Of a stretch of DNA of 64,000 nucleotides, positions 18,637 through 26,545 are shown in pieces. The number at the start of each line of letters is the position of its first letter. The first letter of the stretch is position 1. The translations under genes and the position numbers were made by a program. The DNA comes from Pelagibius marinus (lineage in GTDB: Bacteria; Pseudomonadota; Alphaproteobacteria; Kiloniellales; Kiloniellaceae), in the NCBI RefSeq assembly GCF_014925385.1, contig NZ_JACSDK010000001.1, positions 248,001 to 312,000 of the forward strand. Direction: 5' to 3'. The notes under the pieces are model-generated. The model did not search any database. It was not told where the DNA came from and worked only from the letters and a program-made list of their open reading frames with translations.

Positions 18637-18859
18637 CGCTCGGCCAGGGTCTCAATAGTCACTTTACGGGCCGGGCGGCGCTGTGTCACGGTGGCGCCCG
18701 CCCGGACGTCCCCGAACCCTGAAAAGGGGGGGCGGGACGCCGTTCCACGCAACACATAAGTGCCGCCGCCGGAAAACGCCAGCGTTTCGGTGGCGGAACG
18801 ATCGGGAGCGGCCCGCCACGGCTGACTGTCCGGCGAAAGTCAGGGAGAGGGCCCGGTGG

Positions 18860-19768
18860 ATGGCAAGTGAGCAGAGCGGCGGCCCGGTGTTCCGTGACTA
18901 CGACCAGGCGGCGTTGGACCGGGAGCTGAACCTGCGCGCCCGCTGGCCGGACCACCCGCAGTTCTTCGAACGCTGGGCGCGCGACAGCGGCGCCGTGCGC
19001 GACCGTCTCACCGCCCATCTCGACCTGGCTTACGGTGAGGATCCGGCCGAACGCCTGGATCTCTTTCCGGCGGAAGGCGGCAGGAACGCGCCGCTGCTGG
19101 CCTTCATTCACGGCGGCTACTGGCAGGCCCTGGACAAGGGCGACTACAGCTACATGGCGCCGGCCTTCGTCGAGACCGGCGTCGCCTTCGCCAGCCTGAA
19201 CTACGGCCTGGCGCCGGACTGCAAGATCGGCGAGATGATCGACCAGACGCGCCGCGCCCTGGCCTGGCTCCACCGCCACGCGGGCGACTACGGCGTCGAT
19301 CCGGCGCGCATCGTCGTGGCCGGCCACTCCGCCGGCGGTCACTTGGCCGCCATGGCGCTCTCCACCGACTGGCCGTCCTTCCAGGCCGGCCTGCCCGCCG
19401 GCCTGCTGGCCGGCGGCTGTTCGATCTCCGGCGTCTACGACCTGGAGCCCGTCCGGCTCAGCTATCACAACAAAGTCCTGCATATCGAGGCGCAAGAGAC
19501 TCTATCCTGGAGCCCGCTGCACTGCCTGCCAGCCGCCGACCGGCCGGGTGGGGCGCCGCCGCTGCTGCTCGCCGTGGGTTCGGAGGAAACGAACGAGTTC
19601 CTGCGCCAGCACGCCGAATACGCCGCCGCCTGGCAGGCGCGCGGTCTACCCCTGGGCGAAGTGGATATGACCGGGCTGCATCACTTCACCGCTGTCGACG
19701 CCTTGGCGGACCGCCGGCACGCGCTTTATATTGCGGCGCAACAACTGCTCCACCGGGGGTTGCCTTGA
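18860..19768 (+). CDS. Alpha/beta hydrolase, kynurenine-formamidase-like
   Basis: A serine hydrolase of 302 residues. HGGYWQALDKGDYS is the oxyanion-hole motif, GHSAGGHLAAM holds the nucleophile Ser, and LHHFTAVDAL carries the catalytic His near the C-terminus. The layout matches the arylformamidase/kynurenine-formamidase type of esterase, but the substrate is not certain. The frame is open from 18683; ATG at 18860 was chosen because GGGAGAGG sits 9 bases upstream and the family N-terminus begins here. The response-regulator gene follows after about 70 bp. Confidence 0.85.
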   Translation: MASEQSGGPVFRDYDQAALDRELNLRARWPDHPQFFERWARDSGAVRDRLTAHLDLAYGEDPAERLDLFPAEGGRNAPLLAFIHGGYWQALDKGDYSYMAPAFVETGVAFASLNYGLAPDCKIGEMIDQTRRALAWLHRHAGDYGVDPARIVVAGHSAGGHLAAMALSTDWPSFQAGLPAGLLAGGCSISGVYDLEPVRLSYHNKVLHIEAQETLSWSPLHCLPAADRPGGAPPLLLAVGSEETNEFLRQHAEYAAAWQARGLPLGEVDMTGLHHFTAVDALADRRHALYIAAQQLLHRGLP

Positions 19769-19838
19769 ACCCCGGGGGGAGCGGTGCTATCTGAGGAAAT
19801 CACGGGTTTTGGGTGGGTTAGGGAATCGGACGTCGCAG

Positions 19839-20534
19839 ATGACCGGCGCAAGCGGCAAGAAAATCCTTTTGATCGATGATGACGAGGCGCTTCGCCAATC
19901 ATTGAGCGAGCAGCTGCGGCTGCACGAAGAGTTCGACACGGCCGAGGCGGCGACCGCCGCCGACGGCATGGAAAAGGCCAAGGCCGACTACTACGACCTG
20001 ATCCTGCTGGACGTGGGCCTGCCCGATATGGACGGGCGCGAGGTCTGCCGCCTGATGCGGCGCGGCGGGGTGAAGTCGCCGATCATCATGCTGACCGCGG
20101 CGGAGTCCGACGCCGACACCATCCTGGCGCTGGACGCCGGCGCCAACGACTACGTGACCAAGCCCTTTCGGCTGGGCGTCCTGCTGGCGCGCATGCGCGC
20201 GCAGCTGCGCCAGCACGAGCAGAGCGAGGACGCGGTCTTCACCATCGGCCCCTACACGTTTCGCCCCAGCGCCAAGCTGCTGACCCACGGCGAGTCGAAG
20301 AAGAAAGTGCGGCTGACGGAGAAGGAAACCTCGATCCTGAAGTACCTCTACCGCAGCGGCGACGCGGTCGTCGGCCGCGACAAGCTGCTGGGCGAGGTCT
20401 GGGGCTACAACGCCGGGGTCACCACCCACACCCTGGAGACCCACGTCTACCGGCTGCGCCAGAAGATCGAAGAGGATCCCTCGGCGGCCGAAATCCTGGT
20501 CACCGAGCCCGGCGGATACCGACTGGTTCCCTGA
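19839..20534 (+). CDS. OmpR/PhoB-family response regulator
   Basis: A two-component DNA-binding regulator of 231 residues. The receiver domain is intact: acidic pocket DDDE (13-16), phospho-acceptor Asp58 in LILLDVGLPDMDG, Thr86 and Lys108 (YVTKPF). The C-terminal winged helix contains RLTEKETSILKYLYR and the recognition-helix region TTHTLETHVYRLRQKIEEDP. The start ATG at 19839 places the receiver at its usual position; the frame is open further upstream. No histidine kinase is adjacent, so the cognate sensor must be elsewhere. Confidence 0.93.
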   Translation: MTGASGKKILLIDDDEALRQSLSEQLRLHEEFDTAEAATAADGMEKAKADYYDLILLDVGLPDMDGREVCRLMRRGGVKSPIIMLTAAESDADTILALDAGANDYVTKPFRLGVLLARMRAQLRQHEQSEDAVFTIGPYTFRPSAKLLTHGESKKKVRLTEKETSILKYLYRSGDAVVGRDKLLGEVWGYNAGVTTHTLETHVYRLRQKIEEDPSAAEILVTEPGGYRLVP

Positions 20535-20558
20535 GGCCTTTCGCGCCCGCCTGCTGGG

Positions 20559-21794
20559 CTAGCCGGCGGCGCTGAGCGCCGGGCGCAGCATGTGCGCCTC
20601 GACGCGGGGCACGATGAAAAGCAGCAGGGCACTGACCACCACCGCCAGGGTGGTGACGCCGGCGAAGAGCAGGCTGCCGGCCAGCCAGCCGCCACTCAGC
20701 TCCACCGCCAGGGCCAGCAGCAGCGGCCCGCCGAGCACTCCCAGGTTTCGTCCGGTCATGGCGACGCCGAAGGCGCGCGCGGTTTCGTTCGGGTTGGCCA
20801 CCAGATGCGCCGACAGCGCGAAGAGGCAGGTCGGTGCGATGCCCGAGGTCACGCCGTAGACGACCAGCGAGGCCAGCCCGCTCCAGCCGCTCCCGGTCAC
20901 CGGCAGCAGCCACCAGATCCCCGCCTGGATAACCACGGCGCCGAACAGGAGGTGCTGCGGCTTGCGGCCGCGCTGCATCAGGATGCCGGTGGTGACGTTG
21001 AAGACGCCGACCAGCACCACCGGAACGAGATAGCCGTAGAGCGCGCTGTCGACGGCCAGTCCCTGCACCTCCACCAGGTAGGCCGGCAGCCAGGTCATGT
21101 AGGCGAGATACTGCCCGGTCCACAGCATGAAGGTGCAGCCCACCAGCAGCAGGGAGAGCCATTGCGCGCGGGTCCAGGCCGGCGCCGGCGCGGCACCGGT
21201 GTCGGCGCGTCGGGTGGTGCCGCGCGGTCCGCTGCGCAGCATGATGAAGGTCCAGCCGACCAGCGCTGCGGCCAGCAGCAGGCAGACCCACCAGAGGCCC
21301 TGCCAGCCCGTGGTGTTCAGCGCCAGCGGGCCGATCAGGGTGGCGAGCAGCTGCCCGCTGGGCACCCAGGCGGCGATGAGCCCGATCACCAGAGCCCGAT
21401 GTTGCGGCGCAGCATTGGCGGTTGCCAGCGCCGGGCCCGCCACCGCCAGGGTGGCGAAGGCGGCGCCTTCCAGGCCGCGGCCAATCAGCATCACGGTCCC
21501 GGATTCCGGCGCCAGCAGGCAGACGGCGGTGCCCAGCCCCATGACGGGCAGGGCCGCCATGACCAGCCGCAGCGCGCCGCGCCGCGCCACCAGGCGGCCG
21601 ATGGGCACCGACAGCAGGATGCCGAAGACGGCGAAGATCGACATAAAGCCGCCGGCCAGCACCCGCCCGTAACTGTAGGTGTCCAGCAGAACGGGTAGGA
21701 CAACCGGAAGCTTGAACTGGCTGAAGGCGGCGTAGACGACCAGGGCGAGCCCCAACACCACCAGGGCCGGCTGCGTGCGCTGCGGCTCGCTCAC
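20559..21794 (-). CDS. Major facilitator superfamily transporter
   Basis: An inner-membrane transporter of 411 residues with about 12 hydrophobic segments. The MFS loop 2-3 signature is visible as GRLVARRGALRLV after the second helix. A second such region is in GILMQRGRKPQHLL between the two six-helix halves. Substrate is unknown; the pattern is that of drug- or metabolite-efflux MFS. It is divergent from the metallo-hydrolase gene, with about 190 bp between them. Confidence 0.88.
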   Translation of the reverse strand: MSEPQRTQPALVVLGLALVVYAAFSQFKLPVVLPVLLDTYSYGRVLAGGFMSIFAVFGILLSVPIGRLVARRGALRLVMAALPVMGLGTAVCLLAPESGTVMLIGRGLEGAAFATLAVAGPALATANAAPQHRALVIGLIAAWVPSGQLLATLIGPLALNTTGWQGLWWVCLLLAAALVGWTFIMLRSGPRGTTRRADTGAAPAPAWTRAQWLSLLLVGCTFMLWTGQYLAYMTWLPAYLVEVQGLAVDSALYGYLVPVVLVGVFNVTTGILMQRGRKPQHLLFGAVVIQAGIWWLLPVTGSGWSGLASLVVYGVTSGIAPTCLFALSAHLVANPNETARAFGVAMTGRNLGVLGGPLLLALAVELSGGWLAGSLLFAGVTTLAVVVSALLLFIVPRVEAHMLRPALSAAG

Positions 21795-21987
21795 GCCAGG
21801 GGTCCCAGCGGGCCCCGTCGCGGGCCTCCCAGCGGCCTGGGCGGCGGCCGAAATTTCGTTGGGGCGTTCTCGATCAAAAGGTTAGAGTACCGCAATTACC
21901 ACAAAGAATTTGACTGGCCGGCCGGGCATTCGGGCCTAGATTGTCAGGCTTTGATATAGAGTGTCGGGCCGAAGGGATACTGGCATT

Positions 21988-22821
21988 TTGCAGAACGGTT
22001 CTGATTTTTTCGTTCGCTTTTGGGGCACCCGCGGTTCGATCTCCTGTCCCGGCGACAGCTACTTGCGATACGGCGGGAATACCTCCTGCCTGGAAGTACG
22101 CTGCGGGGAAAAGCTGCTGATCTTCGACGCCGGCACGGGCCTGCGACCGCTGGGCAAGCAGCTCTGCGAAAACGGCGCGCTGGAAGCCGATATCTTCCTG
22201 ACCCATACCCATCACGACCACATCGTCGGCCTGCCCTTCTTCGCGCCGCTGTTCGACAAGCGCAACCGCATCCGTCTCTGGGCCGGGCACCTGGTGCCGG
22301 AGCTGACCCTGCACGACGTCCTGGTGCAGTTCATGAACGCGCCGCTGTTTCCCGTGCCGCCGAAGATCTTCGCGGCCAACGTTTCCTTCCATGACTTCAC
22401 AGCGGGCGACGTGCTGGAGCCGAAGCCCGGGGTGCGCCTCATCACCGCGCCGCTCAACCACCCCAACGGCGCCACCGGCTACCGCATCGACTTCGACGGC
22501 AAGTCGATCTGCTACGTCACCGACACCGAGCACGTCGAGGGCAAGCCGGACCGCAACATCCTGGAGCTGATCGACGGCGCCGACTTGGTGATCTACGACA
22601 GCACCTACACCGATGAAGAGTTCCCCAAGTACCGCAACTGGGGCCACTCCACCTGGCAGGAAGGAGTGCGCCTCTGCGACAAGGCGGGGGTCGAACGTCT
22701 GGTCATCTTCCATCATGACCCGGGCCACGACGATGCTTTCATGAACCAGGTCGCCAAGGAGGCGGCGGCCGCGCGGCCCGGCACGGTGGTGGCGCAGGAA
22801 GGCCTCGTTCTGCACCCGTGA
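21988..22821 (+). CDS. MBL-fold metallo-hydrolase of the FWGTRGS type
   Basis: A 277-residue metallo-beta-lactamase-fold hydrolase. The N-terminal FWGTRGSISCPG and GGNTSCLEV blocks and the metal motif LTHTHHDHIVG (HxHxDH, residues 73-78) are clear. Later ligands lie in NHPNGATGYR, YVTDTEH and the final IFHHDPGHDD. Relatives with this start are often annotated as phosphodiesterase-like. TTG at 21988 was chosen: GAAGGG is 11 bases upstream, and family members begin just before the FWG motif. GTG at 21961 would add nine residues. It lies 134 bp upstream of a nucleotide-cyclase gene on the same strand, compatible with a cyclic-nucleotide role but not proving it. Confidence 0.85.
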   Translation: MQNGSDFFVRFWGTRGSISCPGDSYLRYGGNTSCLEVRCGEKLLIFDAGTGLRPLGKQLCENGALEADIFLTHTHHDHIVGLPFFAPLFDKRNRIRLWAGHLVPELTLHDVLVQFMNAPLFPVPPKIFAANVSFHDFTAGDVLEPKPGVRLITAPLNHPNGATGYRIDFDGKSICYVTDTEHVEGKPDRNILELIDGADLVIYDSTYTDEEFPKYRNWGHSTWQEGVRLCDKAGVERLVIFHHDPGHDDAFMNQVAKEAAAARPGTVVAQEGLVLHP

Positions 22822-22955
22822 GGGCCTGCCGCCGCCCGCCGGTCACGCAGAAGTGACGTGCAGGTGAGCGGCCGCCGCCGCCATATCCGGTTCAGCGCGG
22901 CGCCCCGGCCTCGGCTCCGGGCGCGCCGGCGGCGAGGGGCAAAGAGGACAGCGGC

Positions 22956-24284
22956 ATGTTGAGCTGGTGGCGCAAGGATCCGGAGGCCGGCCTGCCGGAG
23001 CGGGTGCGCGCAGCGGTCCGTGCCCAGGAGGACGCGACGGAGCGTCTCATCTCCTGGGTGCAGCTCGCCGTCGTGCTGACCTTCGGCACGCTTTACTTCG
23101 TCTCACCGAAACCGGAAGAGCTGGACTTCGCGCCGGTGCCCTGGGCGCTCGGCATCTATCTGGTGCTGACCCTGCTGCGCGCCGCCTGGGCGCATCTCGG
23201 CCGCCTGCCGGACTGGGCGCTGGCCGCGTCGGTCTTCGTCGACATCACCTTGCTGATGGTGCTGATCTGGTCGTTCCACATCCAGTACATGCAGCCGCCC
23301 TCGTTCTATCTCAAGGCGCCGACGCTGCTCTACGTCTTCATCTTCATCGCGCTGCGGGCGCTGCGCTTCGACGCGCGCTTCGTCGTGCTCGCCGGGCTGC
23401 TCGCCGCGCTCGGCTGGGGCGCGCTTATCGCCTACGTGGTCTATGCCGATCCCGCCGACACCATGATCACCCGCGACTACGTCGCCTACCTCACCTCCAA
23501 CACGGTGCTGCTGGGCGCGGAGTTCGATAAGATCATCTCTATCCTCGTGGTCACCGCTCTCATCGCCGTGGCGCTCTATCGGGCGAAGGGGCTGCTGGTG
23601 CGTGCCACGGCGGAAGGCAGCGCGGCGCGCGAGCTGTCGCGCTTCTTCGCGCCGGAGATCGCAGAGCGCATAACCGGCGCCGAAGACCGGATACGCGCCG
23701 GCAGCGGCGAGATGCGCGACGCGGCGATTCTCAATCTCGACATGCGCGGCTTCACGCGCCTGGCTGCCGACGCGCCGCCGGAAGAGGTCATGCAGCTGCT
23801 GCACGAATACCAGCAACGCATGGTGCCGGTGATCCAGCGCCACGGCGGCAGCATCGACAAGTTCCTCGGCGACGGCATCCTGGCGACCTTCGGCGCCGCG
23901 CAACCTTCGGACAGCTATGCCGCCGATGCGCTGCGCGCGCTGGAGGAGATCGTCGCCGTCGCGGCAGATTGGCAGGCCGACTGCGAAGCGCAGGGGCGCT
24001 ACTGCCCGCAGGTCAACGGCGCCGTGGCCACCGGCCCGATCCTGTTCGGCGCCGTCGGCGACGACACCCGCCTGGAATACACCGTCATCGGCGAGGCGGT
24101 GAACCTCTCGGCCAAGCTGGAAAAGCACAACAAGGAACTGGGCGTGCGCGCGCTCTGCGACCGCGCCAGCTACGACAAGGCGATTGCCCAGGGCTATGCG
24201 CCGGCGGCCGACAAGCCGCGCGCCGCGGCGGTCGAGGTGGCCGGGGTCGACACGCCGCTCGATCTCGTGATCATCGCGCCCTAA
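22956..24284 (+). CDS. Membrane-bound class III adenylate/guanylate cyclase
   Basis: This would make a cyclic nucleotide from ATP or GTP at the inner membrane. About six hydrophobic segments (roughly residues 31-205) precede a cytoplasmic cyclase domain. Metal-binding aspartates are Asp262 (NLDMRGFT) and Asp306 (DKFLGDG). The transition-state Asn is Asn383 in IGEAVNLSAKLE. At the next position expected to be Arg (VNLxARLE) the protein has Lys387, a conservative but notable change. The protein is 442 residues. Its last codons and stop lie in the first unit of a 27-bp tandem repeat. Confidence 0.9.
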   Translation: MLSWWRKDPEAGLPERVRAAVRAQEDATERLISWVQLAVVLTFGTLYFVSPKPEELDFAPVPWALGIYLVLTLLRAAWAHLGRLPDWALAASVFVDITLLMVLIWSFHIQYMQPPSFYLKAPTLLYVFIFIALRALRFDARFVVLAGLLAALGWGALIAYVVYADPADTMITRDYVAYLTSNTVLLGAEFDKIISILVVTALIAVALYRAKGLLVRATAEGSAARELSRFFAPEIAERITGAEDRIRAGSGEMRDAAILNLDMRGFTRLAADAPPEEVMQLLHEYQQRMVPVIQRHGGSIDKFLGDGILATFGAAQPSDSYAADALRALEEIVAVAADWQADCEAQGRYCPQVNGAVATGPILFGAVGDDTRLEYTVIGEAVNLSAKLEKHNKELGVRALCDRASYDKAIAQGYAPAADKPRAAAVEVAGVDTPLDLVIIAP

Positions 24285-24362
24285 AGGCGCCGGGTGATCA
24301 TCGCGCCCTAAAGGCGCCGGGTGATCATCGCGCCGTAAAGGCGCCGGCGATCATCGCGCCCT
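24267..24362. repeat. 27-bp tandem repeat containing the cyclase stop codon
   Basis: Three units (24267-24293, 24294-24320, 24321-24347) and a partial fourth (to about 24362). Units 1 and 2 are identical; unit 3 has one C-to-G change. Each unit encodes VIIAP-stop in the cyclase frame and contains the hairpin GCGCC-CTAAA-GGCGC. It fills the gap between the cyclase and the convergent permease gene, so it may act as a multi-hairpin bidirectional terminator. Confidence 0.9.
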
Positions 24363-24370
24363 AGGGAGAG

Positions 24371-25546
24371 CTACTTGTAGGGGTCGGCGGCGTCGCGCAG
24401 ACCGTCACCCAGGAAGTTGAAGGCCAGCACCACCAGGAACAGCGGCACCACCGGCAACAGCAGCCAGGGAAAGACCGCGACCACGGTGATGTCCTGCGCC
24501 TCGTTCAGCACCACGCCCCAGGAGGTGACCGGCGCGCGCAGGCCGATGCCCAGGTACGACAGCGCCGTCTCGCCGAGGATCGCCGTGGGAATCGACAGGG
24601 TGACCGAGGCGATCAGGTGGCTGGTGAAGCTGGGCAGCAGGTGGCGTCCGATGATGCGCGCCGGCGAGGCGCCCATCAGCTGCGCGGCGGTGGTGAAGTC
24701 CTCCTCGCGCAGCGAGAGAATCTTGGCGCGCACGGCGCGGGCGAGGCCCGGCCATTCCAGGAAGCCGATGATGATGGAGATGCCGGCGAAGACGCCGATG
24801 GGACTCCAGGTCACCGGCAGCAGCGCCGAGAGGGTCATGAACAGCGGGATCTCCGGAAAGGAGCGGATGATCTCGATGGAGCGCAGGGTAAGGGCGTCGA
24901 TGAATCCGCCGAAGTAGCCCGCGGCCCCGCCGATGACGACGCCGAGCACGAAAGAGATGGCAACGGCGATGAGGCCGATGGTGAGTGAGATGCGCGCGCC
25001 GTAGATGATGCGGCTCATCATGTCGCGGCCCAGCCGGTCGGTGCCGAAGAGGAAGGCGGTGCCGCGCTCGGCGGGGCAAAAGAGGTGCAGGTCGGCGTCG
25101 ACCTGGCCCCAGAACTTGTAGGGGTCGCCGCGGCAGAAGAAGCGCAGGGGCTGCACCTTGTCGGGGTTCGGTTTGTAGACGCGCTGCAGGTTCTCCATGT
25201 CCATCTCGGTATCGAAGCCGTAGACGAAGGGGCCGATGAATTCCCCCTCATGGAAGAAGTGCAGCGTCTGGGGCGGCGCAAAGATGTGCTGAATGTCGCG
25301 GCTGTGAAGGTTGTAGGGCGCGACGAACTCGCAGATGACGACGCTGGCATAGACCAGCAGCAGAAACACGCCCGACCACAGGGCAACACGGTGGCGGCAG
25401 AAGCGCCACCACATGATGCGCCACTCGCTGGCCCGGTAGTAACGCTCCTGTTGCGGGGTAAGCTTCTCGACCTCGTAGGGATCGAAAGGCCCGTCGTTGA
25501 CGTAGTGATCCAGGCGCTCGCCGGGCAGCAGGTCGCGGTCGCTCAT
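24371..25546 (-). CDS. Peptide-type ABC transporter permease (OppC/DppC family)
   Basis: An inner-membrane permease of an oligopeptide/nickel-type importer, 391 residues. A family N-terminus (RYYRASEWRIMWWRFCRHRVALWSGVFLLL) precedes the first membrane helix. About 150 periplasmic residues follow, longer than in most DppC proteins. The EAA loop is in EDFTTAAQLMGASPARIIGRHLLP. The true start is ATG at 25546 (MSDRDLLPGE), which overlaps the stop of the upstream permease by four bases; the frame open upstream of this is a shadow of that gene. Long-insert OppC proteins of this kind usually belong to the YejABEF-like group. Confidence 0.88.
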   Translation of the reverse strand: MSDRDLLPGERLDHYVNDGPFDPYEVEKLTPQQERYYRASEWRIMWWRFCRHRVALWSGVFLLLVYASVVICEFVAPYNLHSRDIQHIFAPPQTLHFFHEGEFIGPFVYGFDTEMDMENLQRVYKPNPDKVQPLRFFCRGDPYKFWGQVDADLHLFCPAERGTAFLFGTDRLGRDMMSRIIYGARISLTIGLIAVAISFVLGVVIGGAAGYFGGFIDALTLRSIEIIRSFPEIPLFMTLSALLPVTWSPIGVFAGISIIIGFLEWPGLARAVRAKILSLREEDFTTAAQLMGASPARIIGRHLLPSFTSHLIASVTLSIPTAILGETALSYLGIGLRAPVTSWGVVLNEAQDITVVAVFPWLLLPVVPLFLVVLAFNFLGDGLRDAADPYK

Positions 25547-26541
25547 TTCGTCGCTCCCTCGCCCAGGCGGATGCGCGGATCGAGCATCGCCAGCAGGACG
25601 TCGGAAATGAAGACGCCGATCACCACCAGTACCGCCTCGAACATCAGGAAGGCGCCGGCCAGGAACATGTCCTGACTCTGCAGCGAACGCAGCAGCAGCG
25701 GCCCGTTGGTCGGCAGGTCCATGACGATGGAGACCAGCGCCGCGCCAGAAATGACGGCCGGCAGGATCTGGCCGATGTCGGAGATGAAGTGGTTCAGCGA
25801 CATGCGCAGCGGGTACTTCACGATCGCCTTCACCGGCGAGAGGCCCTTGGCGCGCGCCGTCACGACGTATTGCTTCTGCAGCTCGTCCAGCATGTTGGCG
25901 CGCAAACGCCGGATCATGGCCGCGGTGCCGGAGGTGCCGATGACGATCATCGGAATCCACAGGTGGCTGATCACCGAGCCCACCTTCTCCAGGGACCAGG
26001 GCGCATCGAGGTACTTGGGGTCCATCAGTCCGCCGATCGACAGGTCGAACCAGACGTTGGCGTAGTAGAGCAACACCAGGGCGAAGAGGAAGTTCGGCAT
26101 GGCCAGGCCGAAGTAGCCGATGAAGGTCGCCGCGTAGTCGCCGATAGAGTACTGCCGCACCGCCGAGTAGATGCCGATGGGAAAGGAGACAACGTAGGTG
26201 AACAGCGTGGTGGAGAGGGCCAGCAGGGCGGTGAACCAGAAGCGGTCGCCGATCACCTCCACCACCGGCAGCTCGAACTCGAAGGAGTAGCCGAGGTCGC
26301 CGTGCAGCAGCCCGAAGAGCCAGACCCAGTACTGTTCGATCATCGGTTTGTCGAGACCGTACTGCTGGCGCAGGAACGCGATGCGCGCCGGGTCGACGTT
26401 CTCGCCCTGGGCCTGCATCTCGCCGATCAGGGTCTCCAGGTAGTCGCCGGGGGGCAGCTGGATGATGACGAAGACCACCAGGCTGATCACCAGCAGGGTC
26501 GGGATCATCACCAGAAGGCGTCGGGCGAAATAGCTCAGCAT
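25543..26541 (-). CDS. Peptide-type ABC transporter permease (OppB/DppB family)
   Basis: The partner permease, 332 residues with six membrane helices. It begins MLSYFARRLLVMIPTLLVISLVVF, the standard OppB start, and the EAA loop is ADMLDELQKQYVVTARAKGLSPVKAIVKYPLR-like. GLDKPMIEQYWVWLFGLLHGDLGYSF matches the conserved first periplasmic segment. It overlaps the OppC gene by four bases and starts four bases after the ATPase stop. No periplasmic binding protein gene is in this operon. Confidence 0.9.
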   Translation of the reverse strand: MLSYFARRLLVMIPTLLVISLVVFVIIQLPPGDYLETLIGEMQAQGENVDPARIAFLRQQYGLDKPMIEQYWVWLFGLLHGDLGYSFEFELPVVEVIGDRFWFTALLALSTTLFTYVVSFPIGIYSAVRQYSIGDYAATFIGYFGLAMPNFLFALVLLYYANVWFDLSIGGLMDPKYLDAPWSLEKVGSVISHLWIPMIVIGTSGTAAMIRRLRANMLDELQKQYVVTARAKGLSPVKAIVKYPLRMSLNHFISDIGQILPAVISGAALVSIVMDLPTNGPLLLRSLQSQDMFLAGAFLMFEAVLVVIGVFISDVLLAMLDPRIRLGEGATK

Positions 26542-26545
26542 GGGA

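Noticed and set aside
24267-24362. CRISPR array
   Set aside because: The 27-bp units are directly adjacent with no spacers.
23969-24364. 131-codon ORF running through the 27-bp repeats
   Set aside because: It overlaps the cyclase domain in another frame, and its repeated APGDHRALK tail is only the DNA repeat translated.
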